64,000 bases of DNA from Stenopsyche tienmushanensis (Eukaryota; Arthropoda; Insecta; Trichoptera; Stenopsychidae), in NCBI GenBank assembly GCA_008973525.1, contig WACJ01000528.1, forward strand, positions 1,984,001 through 2,048,000. The letters run 5' to 3'. Every line of letters starts with the position of its first letter. Positions within the stretch are counted from its first letter, which is position 1. Position numbers and translations under genes: made by a program. The notes below the pieces were generated by a model. The model saw only the letters and a list, made by a program, of their open reading frames with translations, did no database searches and had not been told where the DNA came from. Positions 36,294 through 47,344 of this stretch are shown in pieces.

Positions 36294-38483
36294 TTAATGG
36301 AAACCAAGAAAATCTGTTAGTCGATCGTTCCAGGTGTCGAAAAATCTCATCGGACCTTTAGACGGAGAATTTCCAGTTTCCATAGGAACATATTCTTCAC
36401 CACGGATACAGAAGTAACTAAGAATAGGGCTGCGGCATATTGGACATCGATCCAATTTATCTGCAAATGCACACAAAAGCGTTATAATAAATAGGTATTA
36501 TTGATAGATTGTCCCGTTTGGAATGTCGTTTTTTAAATAAACGACAGTCGGAAAGAGCAAGGTCTGGAAAATAAGGTAAATACGGAATCGTTTGTCAATC
36601 GAGTTCCTTTAATTTGTTTTCAATCATCTTTGATTTATGTGATAGTGCATTATCATGTTGCTAAAGAATTTGGTAACGATTTTCATACTCAACGCTACTT
36701 TTAAATTTTCTAATTGTGAACAATAAATCTCCTTCGTTACGGTTTGACCATATGGAAGAACTTCATGGTAGATTATCCCTTTGGAGTCCCACTATACATT
36801 TAAAAGAGATTTTTTACTGTTAGACCCGGTCGAGGGTTTAGTTTCTTTATCTGCCCCTTTGAAAGCCATTGTCTTTTGCATTTTTTATGTAAGTACAACA
36901 CCCACTTTTCATCTTCAGTCACAAAATAGTGTAAAATCGGTTGTTTCTTCTCTTTACCAATTAAATCATGACAAATATTCGCACGCACCGCCTTGATATC
37001 ATCAGTAATATCATGCAGTATCCACACCTCCTGTTTTATAGTCTTTCCTATTTTTTTCAAATGTATTTGAATACTTTTTCGGAAGTATCTAAGCTTGTCT
37101 GTTAATCCTCGTATAGTCCGTTATCAAAGGGATGACTGAGACACAATTGATGATTAAAAAGTAACTAAAGAAAAAACAGCATTCCTAACGGGACAATCTA
37201 ATACATTACTAAACATTATAGATAACTTACTAAAACACTGTGCGCAGACACACGTGTGACGACATGGTAATAGGGCACGTGATAAAGGAAATGCTTGGCA
37301 TACGGCACAAAGTTGGTCACTCGAAGGTTCTGAGAGTTCATAGGTTGCTGGATTACCCGCTGCTAAATATAATTGCTGCAAAAATTAAATCCAAATATAA
37401 TTAGGTATTCTAACGGATATTAAAATGTATGTATATATTTACCTTGAGACAAGATAGTTGACCGTTTGCTTGTTTGAGGTATAGTGCCAAAACGCTGGTA
37501 GGAAGAGGGCATACAGAATCTCTTATATGTACAATATTCACTATGGCTACCTAAATGATACAAAAAAAAATTGAAAATGGTTCATAATAAAGTACAGTAG
37601 AACTTCCATTATCAGGATTGTTCAAAATAAAACAAAAAATATATAATTTGCTGATTTGCACATGGATTTATGAAAAAATCAGGAAGTACATAGCTTGAAG
37701 AATGTGTTTTTATGTGGTTCATATAAAAACGATCAAATGGACAGCCGATATCACGACGGCATTGTATTAAGGAGCTTAGAATTCATGCTTTCTGTTGACA
37801 TACCTTCAGCAAACACATTCTTTAATCATCCCACTCATTTATAGAAAGTTTAAACCAGATTGATGAAATGTTTACGGTAAAATTTCTTCCACCAAATGGC
37901 GCGTCGGTAATACAACCGATGGAAGACATCACGGAAGCCAATAACTCAAATTTCTATATGTGCTGAATGCTTTCAAACAAATAGCTTACATTTAATATAT
38001 ATAATTTAAAAAATTATCGTATGCCTTTGGAATTTAGTAATGTTTCATAAATTATTATAAACCTACAGATTCATCTGGTTGCAATCGATCTGGATCATCG
38101 TCTCGTGTAAGAAGAACAACAAGTGGATAATAAAGTCGTGGTGGTGAACCAAGTCTTAATTGGAAAGGCGGTGGTAATTGTAGTTTCAGAGTTTGCTCTG
38201 CATGATCACCGTACCTAAAAAACAAATATAAATTAACAACAACAACAAAAAACACACACACGCAAACTCCAAATAATTTCAAATTAAATTAAAAGATTTT
38301 TAAGCGCATATTGTATTTACCTGAGATCAGGTGCACGATATTGACAAGGAGGAATATCACGAGCTAAAGCGTTGCGCAATTGTCCCCAGGGTCGCCATAG
38401 CGCTGTGTGCAAATCACGTATCGGTACTCCCCAGCATGCATGTAGAGTGTATCGTACTTGGGATGATACTGAACATTGCACTT
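36294..38483 (-). CDS. CGRRF1: RING-finger protein of the CGRRF1 type, 3' five exons
   Basis: Minus-strand exons: 38321-38483, 38067-38214, 37443-37550, 37231-37375, 36294-36460; 731 bases with consistent phases and GT..AG introns. The first listed exon begins in phase 1, so at least one 5' exon is missing. Shown: RYTLHACWGVPIRDLH, then RLYYPLVVLLTRDDDPDR, then VAIVNIVHIRDS, then the C3HC4 RING split over two exons: CAVC, PCRHTCVCAQC, CPIC. It ends FFDTWNDRLTDFLGFH. The order of a WGVP block, a YPLV block and a C-terminal RING is that of cell growth regulator with RING finger domain 1, an ER-membrane E3 ligase; the N-terminal membrane segment would be in the missing exon. The last and third introns contain transposon remnants. 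Otherwise it looks intact. Confidence 0.88.
36507..37198 (-). mobile_element. Mariner inside the last intron of the CGRRF1-type gene
   Basis: Ends GATTGTCCCGTTTGGAATG and CATTCCTAACGGGACAATC are inverted repeats flanked by TA, identical in type to those at 24543-25591. At 692 bp it is an internal deletion form. The minus-strand frame 36800-37060 retains the first catalytic block (VTEDEKWVLY). The element fills nearly the whole 770-base intron (36461-37230), leaving about 46 and 32 bases at its two sides. Confidence 0.88.
37595..37965 (+). mobile_element. Tigger/pogo deletion remnant in a CGRRF1-type intron
   Basis: It starts CAGTAGAACTTCCATTATCAGG, the Tigger terminus also seen at 42717, and contains GAAGAATGTGTTTTTATGTGG as in the other Tigger copies. 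It then jumps to a stretch reading KFLPPNGASVIQPMED, the region of the last catalytic acid. No right end was found. It lies between the exons at 37443-37550 and 38067-38214. Confidence 0.75.
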
Positions 38484-40116
38484 CTGTAAGATATAATATT
38501 TAATGTTATTTTAGTTTAAGCCATAAATGTTATACAAATGTATCCAAAAGTAAATTAAAAACACTTAAAATAACTTTTAATACTGAATGTACGTATGATT
38601 ATCGTAAATTAAGACGAATCAAACCAAAATATTTTGTTATTCATTTGATCTAATAGCAAAAGTACGACGTCGGTATTATAAAAAATGTAAGCATTACGAA
38701 CAAAAGATTCAAAATAAAATATTGTCCTTGGCTTAATGGTTAGAATAACATTGCCTGATTAATAAACGCAAGATGAGACCAGAATTTAAAAATTGATTAC
38801 CACATCTTTTATGTGTGTTAATGAGTTTAATGGTAGGCGATGTATAAAACACACTCTTATTTTCATTGAAAACTGAACAAGAAAACAATGCATGCTCAGT
38901 TGTTATGTGATTTGCAAGCAAATCACGATTTTATTGGCCATGAAGTCTGCATATTGTTTGGTGAACACATATGACAATGAACCTATGGTTGTACAACAAT
39001 TACAAAAGAATCTGTAAAAGGAAGTAACTCCATCACTGTTGAAATTCACAGTTCAATCAATATCGATTATATTGTTAAACTGTGTTGCGGATTGTAATAT
39101 GCTCTTTCTATTAAAATTCTATGCTTATTGCATACAGATAATCTGTTTATGTTAAATAATATGGACATATCTTTGCATATCCAATCAAATTTGGCAACAA
39201 CGTGACATTGTCATTTAAATGCAATAATTATCATTACAATAGTAAGCTTGAATATATGTTTTTACCGCATCATACATATAAATATTTTTTTATTATATAG
39301 GAAAATATATTTGACTCTATTTTTAAGGATTTACTTTTCCAGAATCAGAAATGGTTATAAATTTGGTGTAAGGTCATCAAACTCTCAAATTTATCATTAG
39401 AGTGAATTCTACAGCTTGCGTGTGAACTTAAACAATAAAAAAACAACAAGAGTGCTAGAATCAACTCATTGCGTCAACACTTTGTCTGTGAATACAACCT
39501 AATTGACCAAAAATTAAGACTTTATTTAAAAATACTAGAATAAAAGCTTCATTTTTTCATAATCATTTTAAGAGCAGATCGAGGAATATTGATTAAAATT
39601 TTACTTACGTCTCATAGTTTTTATATAATTAACGGTACTCACTATTACGTATATTAACAATGACTTACAATACAAACATATTAAAGAAAAAAACAAACAC
39701 TATAAAATATAATGAATACTTGACATATTCTACAATAGGAATAACCACTTATATATTTTTATTAAAATTTAATGACATTGAGATAGGTCCATAATACATT
39801 GGCAAATTTTTTCTTTACTAACGTCATAGTAATGCCTATTCTTTACAAAGTTAATAAGCTCATTGAGAGGCATAAATCTTCATACGTAAGACATCTATTG
39901 CTTTCAACAAGGAAATAAGACGCTGCAAATACTTCATTAAAGTCAATCATCAAATATTCATTAAAATTAACTTATTTTTGCATTATAAATGTCAATAGAT
40001 TGTTTTTGATTAGTCTGAAATTGACAAGTCGGTCAGTCAGTAAACAGATTCCAAATTTAGTTTCACCAATTAAAATCAGATAATAGAACTTTAGAGTATG
40101 ATCATAAGCCAAAAAT
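38484..40116. other. AT-rich region upstream of the known CGRRF1-type exons
   Basis: I searched the minus strand here for the missing 5' exon (a signal-anchor-like hydrophobic N-terminus ending in phase 1) and did not find one. No repeat family was recognised. Confidence 0.4.
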
Positions 40117-40136
40117 TCGATGAAACTTGTATACTA

Positions 40137-40263
40137 TTTGATGTGATTCGTAATTATAGTACGAAGGAATACAAAACTTCTGAACCCCGTATCTATTATA
40201 TTTCATATCGATATTCTCATTATTAGAGTCGAGGTGTAGTAAATACATCACCGGAAGGGAAAG
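40137..40263 (+). repeat. Second solo copy of the hAT internal core
   Basis: It contains TTGATGTGATTCGTAATTAT, CTGAACCCCGTATCTATTAT, TATCGATATTCTCATTATTAG and GTAGTAAATACATCACCGG in the same order as in the 1-kb hAT copies. hAT ends and CCCGGG sequence are absent. Confidence 0.75.
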
Positions 40264-40639
40264 GCTATTATACCATCCAGGTTTCGACGAGAAGTCTTCA
40301 TTTTGGCAAGAGGACGTTCCAGGTGCATTCGTAAAAACGTATATGAACAAAGTCATCCAGATGTTTCATCATCCCATGATCTGAACATCTACACCCCTGT
40401 AGTAATCTGAATATAATTTCAATTATTTAATAATATATTCAATTTTAACATCGACCATTAGCGAAAATTTTGCGCCGAATTTGAGTGGCCTAATTGACAT
40501 ATTAATATGTAAATCGAGATTTTGAAAGAATGACACATAACTCAATAAGTTCTTAGGATGACAAAAAAGTCCACAAAATTTGAACGATTGTAAATTCAAG
40601 TAGTGTGAGATAGCTGACATTGTCCATGAGAAAGCTCTG

Positions 40640-42716
40640 TTCGAAGTAGATACTGCGTTTGCGCACAGTCATTCAAAAACAACAAAGCGTCCACAATTCG
40701 GAGCGCTGTTTGGAGCTGTTTCAACATAAATCATGAGAGTCGAATCGGCAGTCAGCTGAGTGAACAGCAAAGAAATTGCGAAAAAACGACCACACATATA
40801 TATTCGCATCATTCCATAAATAAGTAGTAACGTTTACGATTGTGTTAAATACAAATTTGAAGGAATTTTTGTGTATGTAATGTCACTTTTGATAAAAGTT
40901 CAAAATGTATGATAATAACAGGTTTGGTGCTTGACCGCGTTGGGTCACCAGCAACATGCACGACATTGCAACACGAAGAACGAGCCGGCGTTATTTATGA
41001 ACAAAAATGCAATTTCGGAATTGTTCAAGAGGAGTCCGTCTGCAGGATTGCGCCACGTCTGGAAACTGCGACTTATCTAGATCTAACGCGAACGAGAGGA
41101 ATCGTCGCCGTCGAGATGCGAATTGCGCAATTAAAAGATCGCTGAATTTATCACAAAAAGAAGGTAAGAGTGTATTGTGGACCAGAGTTATGACCCACTT
41201 CGGATGCTGTTACGTCAATTACATCAGTGCTGCCTAACAAAATTGCTCATTGCTTCATTTCACCCGGCAACGGTTACATTCATTGCACAGTTTCCCAATA
41301 AGGCTATATTAATATTTGACACATTGGGATATAAAAGGGTGCGTGTTTTATCACAAGAATGGTTGTTCAATTGTTGCTCGTCCGTTTTCAATTGGAAAGC
41401 AATTGTAATTTGCGATGAACGTCCCGGTGTGACGCGTTCTTTTGTATTGCGACGATTTAAAAGCCAGCATTAGAGTTTCTTCATCATTCATCACAAAGCC
41501 TTTGAATTGATGCTTCTCAGACATTCACGCATGATGAGTAAATACGAAATGTTGTTAGTTACTGGTTGGCTATATAAATGACATAGATATTAACGAGCGA
41601 TGACGAATTCGAAGAAGTAGTCCTCCATCAAACGGCACGCTGGACCGTTGCGATGAGCGTTTGGAAACCCGAGATTATTATTACGGGCTAGATCTTTCAT
41701 CTCCGACATCGAACGCCTCTGCAGAATGGTAAATAAATGAAAACAACTATTTTGTAAGAATGAAAGATAGCTCACATGCCGGAAGATTCATTGCCCGCAA
41801 TCTTAACAAGTAACATTCGAGGGCCCTGCTGCTGTTAATGAATGTGCCCATACGAGTTTGACGACAACTGCATTACGAAAAATTGGTCAGATAACCGACA
41901 ATTTAAATAGTAAGTTCCAAAGTTCAAGAGAGGGATTTTTTCGAAACGCTCTTTCGAAATCCATGCAAGGCCAGGTTTAAATAGAAGCAAAGAGCGATTG
42001 AGATTGTTGAACTCTATTGGATCGCGAATGTTCACCTACAGCTTGATATATTCAGATTTGTCAACATGCTAAGATTCCAAATAGGATGTGGCGTTTCTGC
42101 GTCTTCTCTGTTCCAATCCAGCGTTTCTGGATCATGATTTCAATCAAAATTGCATTTTGATTGGCAAAAATATCTAACACGCTCCAATCGATCTTATCTA
42201 CTCTTGGATAATCATCTCGCATACAAATTTGCATCCGTTCGACAGCTCAACCCTGACCGAAAACTGTAATAATCGCAGGCCACACAAAAAATATAATAAT
42301 TGCATACTTTCATAAGAAAATCACGATCGGCATCATAGCACATGTCTATTATGAACGAAGCAACAAAAATTTGATCGTGCAGAATATTTATTTGTTCTTT
42401 CGCGATTGTCCACTTTTCTCGATACAGAAAAAAGAGATACACTGCGCCCAAGGCACTGTATTTTTATACCGTGCGTAAAAATGAACGGCAAGTTCGCCTG
42501 ACCTTCTTAAAAGCACAATCCGATGACCTGAAAACAACGAGCATCTTCGATTGGCTCGAAGTATGGCGAGCTGGTGATTCGCCATTTCGAACAATTGCGC
42601 CTTGAAGGCCAAAAGAGAAGAACTTTAAATGCATTGCGTAAAACTCAGTATTCGGATCAACCTTTTGAGGTACGCTACGAAACTTCAACAATAAAGCGCA
42701 AGACAACATCAAAATA
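40640..42716. other. Less AT-rich block with several unassigned open frames
   Basis: This 2.1-kb block is richer in G and C than the flanks. It has overlapping frames on both strands: plus 40909-41145, 41007-41237, 41177-41473; minus 41590-41775, 42388-42612, 42464-42712. None shows a domain I recognise and none is bounded by a convincing pair of splice sites. It could be an old pseudogene, an unknown element or a cluster of conserved non-coding DNA. The right edge is the insertion point of a Tigger element. Confidence 0.3.
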
Positions 42717-44425
42717 CAGTAGAACCTCGATTATCCGGATTGTTGTGTGAGTGAGACGTGGAGAATTGCATATTACGAATTGAACTAATTGTTTAATATC
42801 AGAAGATGGAACTCAGAGCGAAAAGATATGAAAAAAACACAGGAAATACAGAGCTTGAAGAGTGTATTTTTGTGTGGTTCATACATAGACGATCAACTGG
42901 ACAGCCAATATCTGGTCCATTATTGTGTGTAAGAGCAATATTTTTCAATGCAAAATTAAATTAAATTTCAACCTTCAAGGCAAGTTCGAGTTGGCTTGAA
43001 AAATTCAAAGGAAGACATGGTATCTGGGAACTTGGAATTCATGAGGAAAAGCTTTCTGCTTCGAATTCGACGAAGAATTTATATATAATGCTGATGAGAC
43101 CAGCTTATATTGGAAAAAACTACCCAACAAATCTTTAGCATCAAGACGTGATAATACTTCACCTGGGTACAAAACTAGTAAATAACCTGTCACTATTATG
43201 ATGTATGCAAATATATCATACAGATACATACTGCCAATGCTTGTCATTGCCAAATTAAAGAACCCCAGATACTGTGGAAATATCAAGTCTTCCGGTTGAA
43301 TATGATCAAAATGGTGGTGAAGGTTTTAAACTGTCTTCTGGTATGAAAAACAGTTCATACCGACGATGGTGATGTTTTTAAATCATGGTATGAAAAGTAG
43401 TTTGACAGTAAACTTTAAAAAAAAATTGAAAATACCTAGTGAGTTCCAATAACGCTGTAGAACCGCACATGTAGAATAGCACAAATTTCTATATGATGTA
43501 GATGTAACTAGGGAATCCAATCCCGAGCCAAAATTTCGATCCCGGGATTTCATTAGTAACATTGACATTAAACATTAGTGTTTCGTCATTTAGTCTGGAT
43601 CTGATTTTGGAAGTCAGACAACTTGCTGCTGAAAATGAACGCTCAGCTTCCATACTCGTTGGAGGTATCATCATCAGATATTTAAATGCTAGTTCGAGTT
43701 GATGATCGCGTGAGGCCTCATTTTTGTATAACACCATCAATGTGACTGATAAAATTCTTTTCTGCTGAGACGCAGACTAAAAATCGCAAAATTCCCGATT
43801 TCCCGACAAATTATTTATTTCCGTCGCTGCAGATGAATACTTTTATACTATAATACTTTAATGTGATTTGTAATTATATTACGGAGGAATACAACAATTC
43901 TGAGCCCCGTATCTATTATATTGCATATCGATATTCCCACTATTAGAGTCGAGGTGTAGTAAATACATCACCGGTAGGGAAATGTTACTATAACAATTTG
44001 AAAAACATACATGTACGCTATATATGTATACATAGATTAGACAGTCACTGCTCCTATGCGTCGCCTAAGTTCGCCAATTAGTAATTACGCCACTGTTTCC
44101 AAGCGTCCAGATTTCGTCGGAAATGTCTCGATTTATTAGCCTTCATCGTGTTGGTGAGGTGTACCATTTCTGTTAGATAAAAATTTTAATCCCGGGATTA
44201 GAAAACGTAATTCCGAAAATCCCGGGATTCTTAAGTACCTAAAACTGTCCGGGATCCCGGGATTGGATTCCCTAGATGTAATCTAGGGGTTAAATTGCGA
44301 TGCAAACGATCCTGGATTTCCAAATTTGAATGATGATGAAAACAAGATAGGAAGAACTAGCTTATAGCCAAAATAAAAATCACTATTTTTATCTCCAATT
44401 AGTCTGTACAATCGAGGTTCTACTG
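42717..44425 (+). mobile_element. Tigger/pogo element with both ends, split by a hAT
   Basis: The left end CAGTAGAACCTCGATTATCC and right end AATCGAGGTTCTACTG are inverted repeats flanked by TA. Without the nested hAT copy (43509-44274 plus its 8-bp duplication) it is about 0.93 kb. The plus strand encodes broken transposase: EEFIYNADETSLYWKKLPNK (first catalytic Asp), SLASRRDNTSPGYKTSK, LPMLVIAKLKNPRYCG. The downstream sequence resumes at 44283. Frameshifts are present and the far DDE part is missing. Confidence 0.88.
43509..44274 (-). mobile_element. 1-kb hAT family, copy C, nested and internally deleted
   Basis: Ends TAGGGAATCCAATCCCG and GGGATTGGATTCCCTA are flanked by 8-bp duplications GATGTAAC (43501-43508) and GATGTAAT (44275-44282), one mismatch. 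A deletion joins CATTTCATTAG directly to the end of the dimerisation frame. That frame (43489-43740, minus) still carries EAERSFSAASCLTSKIRSRL but now runs on through the terminus into Tigger DNA. Length 766 bp. Confidence 0.92.
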
Positions 44426-44427
44426 TA

Positions 44428-45600
44428 TTGCAATTTCCTGCATATTGACGGTGTGTTTTCAAACAATCTCTATCTTGAAAATAATGCACCAACATGTCAA
44501 TGCATGACGATGATAATTTTCCGCCTACTTCAACAAGAAATTAATGTCGAGTACGTGCGAACATCAAGATTTCTATAAAACCAATTCAACGCGCATTCAG
44601 TTTATCTTCGCATAATGCCGACAGAATTTGCAACGCGAAGCTTCCTCAATAATCTAATCATTGACAAGAAATCATGATTTATGAGCAACATCGGAGAAAC
44701 TCATTCAGTAATATTCGCTTTTAAATAATGAACACGTCGTCCAAGTTTATTCAATCAATCAATTGGAAAATAGGTTTTTCTCTGGAGCTCATTGATAAAA
44801 ATATAGCTGCGTCGTTTGTGTATCCATATGAACGCTCGGGCGATAGAAAATTATTAAAGCCAAATGGGCGCGTATAATTTATTACAAATGCATTTAAAAA
44901 ATAATAGTGACGTAGCTTTCAAATTCCTCCTCCATTAGTGTTATGAAATCAGCAAATGCATATTCCTCGCTTGGGCGACGTCTATAATAGCACGTTTCGC
45001 CGAATACATATTTAAGGATTGATTAAAATTACATTTTGAAGAGCGAATTTGACTGGGAGCGATACTTAAATTTTCGACATTTAATCGATAGAATAATCTG
45101 ATCTGATATTTGAATAATATTCATATTTACAAAATTGAAATCATGTGACCTTATTTTGATGGCAAGAGATTATAGAAGCTATACGCAGATGCATATTCCA
45201 AGGATATCGATGTGCAAATCAACAATCAGAGGATGTGCAATAATGTATATTTGATGTAGCATGACAATGGCAACGGAATTATATATCTTTTTAGTGACAA
45301 TTACCTTTCTTTTGCCTGAAGCCTTGCAAAATCTCATACATGACGAAACGTTTTTAATAGAATGAAGCTACAATTTAAAACAGTGAGTGAACACAAGCAA
45401 ACGAGAACATGCTCATGTGAAGATTTCAACAGCAACGACTCTACGACAACTCTTTTTATTCAAAGCTTTGTTCGTTTTCGATAGATTTAATATCAGCCGT
45501 CTTAATCGTTGTAATAACGGAACCTATTTACATTTGAAATATAAAATTATTATTTTTTTGTTCCACATACATATTTATGAAAGTGTTACCGGTTTCGATC
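44428..45600. other. Unique non-coding block, enhancer-like
   Basis: No gene and no repeat were recognised. The block has mixed composition with many distinct words, for example AATCAATCAATTGG near 44750 and a GC-richer stretch near 44820-45000 with GGGCGCGTATAATTTATTAC. This is the kind of sequence seen in conserved regulatory DNA, but conservation cannot be tested here. Confidence 0.25.
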
Positions 45601-45605
45601 GTTAA

Positions 45606-45631
45606 TATAATATATATATATATATATATAT
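45606..45631 (+). repeat. (AT)n microsatellite
   Basis: A run of about 13 TA units lies at the edge of a Tigger remnant. Confidence 0.85.
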
Positions 45632-45659
45632 GTGGAACAAATCGGAATAGTTTTTTTAA

Positions 45660-46142
45660 AACTCACTCTGAAACTAAACCAAGTGATAAGAGCACCTCGA
45701 ATGAACTTTTTTCTTATCTTCCTATCTTGTGGAAGCTGATAACTGTTTCTTCAGTATTTTCATCTGGTAACAATAATCGTCGAAGCATCTGATTTCTATG
45801 TAAACGTTTGAATGTTTCAATTGCACCCTGATCCATCGGTTGTATTACCAACGTGTCATTTGGTAGAAAACATTTCATTTCATTCAGGTGAAGTATTTTC
45901 ACGTCTTGATGTTAAAGATTTGTTGGGTAGTTTTTTCAATTTAAGCTGGTCTCATCAGCATTTTATATAAATTCTTCGTCGAATCCTTCCATCTCCAGAA
46001 ATAGCTTCAATGTGTCAATTAATGTGTTTGCTGAAGGTATGTCAACATAAAGCTTTGCCTCATGAATTTCAAGTTCCTTTTTGTTAATTGTTTGTTTGTT
46101 TCAAGTTATTTTGAACAATCCAGATAGTCGATGTTCTAAAGT
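45660..46142 (-). mobile_element. Tigger/pogo remnant, minus strand
   Basis: The minus-strand frame 45714-45902 reads CFLPNDTLVIQPMDQGAIET then FKRLHRNQMLRRLLL, the last catalytic block of Tigger transposases. The first catalytic block with its flanks (GTTGGGTAGTTTTTTCAA on plus) lies at 45915-45990. The 5' terminus (minus) is near 46142, reading TAGAACATCGACTATCTGG. The middle is deleted. Confidence 0.8.
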
Positions 46143-46329
46143 ATTTGAAATTTTAAATACAGGATCCACATATAATGTTAACCCTTTCCACTTTTATGTC
46201 GACATTATGTCGCCAAAGCCTTGTATATACCATATATTTTTACAGACCACACATGAATTATATTTTTATGCATTTCAATGATCTGCATCCTTTTTGTGCA
46301 CTTTTCTGCATCGTGATTTTTGTCTGGAG

Positions 46330-47336
46330 TAGGGAATCCAATCCCGAGCCAAAATTTCGATCCCGGGATTTCGGGATTTCATTAGACAATCCCGGGACCA
46401 GTCCCGGGATCCCGGGATTGGGATTTTCAATATTTTAAGAAATTACCTTGATGAATTTGATCAAAATTTACTAATAAGTCCATTTGTTCAATATAAAAAA
46501 TCACTTGAAAGCCAAAGAATTTTATTTATTTAAGAAAAGATGAAAATACAATTCAAAAATAGATAAATAAAACACTAAAAAAATCAAATATTATTTTGAA
46601 AATATGTCCGAAGTAACATTGACATTAAACATTAGTGTTTCGTTATTTAGTCTGGATCTGATTTTGGAAGTCAGACAAATTCCTGCTGAAAATGCACGCT
46701 CAGCTTCCACACTCGTTTGAGATATCGTCATCAGATATTTAAATGCTAGTTCGAGTTGATGACCGCGTGAGCCCCCATTTTCATATAACACCATCAATGT
46801 GACTGATAAAATTCCGTTCTGCTGAGACACGGACTAAAAATCGCAAAACTCCCGATTTCCCGACAAATTATTTATTTCCGTCGCTGCAGATGAATACTTA
46901 TATACTATAATACTTTGATGTGGTTTGTAATTATATTACGAAGGAATAAAAAAATTCTGAACCCCGTATCTATTATATTTCATATCGATATTCCCATTAT
47001 TAGAATCGAAGTGTAGTAAATACATCACCGGTGGGGAAGGTAAATATAACAATTTGAAAAACATACATGAACGCTATATATTAATATGTATACATAGATT
47101 AGACAGTCACTGTTCCTATGCGTCGCCTAAGTTCGCCAATTAGTAATTACGCCACTGTTTCCAAGCGTCTAGATTTCGTCGGGAATGTCTCGATTTAGTA
47201 GCCTTCATAGTGTTGGTGAGGTGTACGATTTCTTTTAGATAAAAATTTCAATCCCGGGATTTTCGGGATTACGTTTTCTAATCCCGGGATTCTTAAGTAC
47301 CTAAAACTGTCCGGGATCCCGGGATTGGATTCCCCA
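46330..47336 (-). mobile_element. 1-kb hAT family, copy D, complete
   Basis: This is the best copy: 1007 bp, ends TAGGGAATCCAATCCCG and GGATTGGATTCCCCA, with a perfect 8-bp duplication GTCTGGAG at 46322-46329 and 47337-47344. Both subterminal regions carry repeated ATCCCGGGAT palindromes. The only frame of note is hATC at 46591-46830 (minus). The other half holds the 110-bp core and unique sequence without coding potential. The exact duplication points to a fairly recent insertion. Confidence 0.95.
46591..46830 (-). CDS. hAT dimerisation-domain fragment in copy D
   Basis: This frame of 79 codons is equivalent to those in copies B and F: QLELAFKYLMTISQTSVEAE, RAFSAGICLTSKIRSRL, ETLMFNVNV. Compared with copy B it has small changes (AAS to AGI) but no stop. 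No ATG lies at the frame start. No transposase core is encoded in the element. Confidence 0.5.
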   Translation of the reverse strand: MSQQNGILSVTLMVLYENGGSRGHQLELAFKYLMTISQTSVEAERAFSAGICLTSKIRSRLNNETLMFNVNVTSDIFSK

Positions 47337-47344
47337 GTCTGGAG

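Noticed and set aside
43005..43286. 93-codon hydrophobic minus-strand frame
   Set aside because: It is antisense to the Tigger transposase, whose catalytic motif NADETSLYW is clear on the plus strand.
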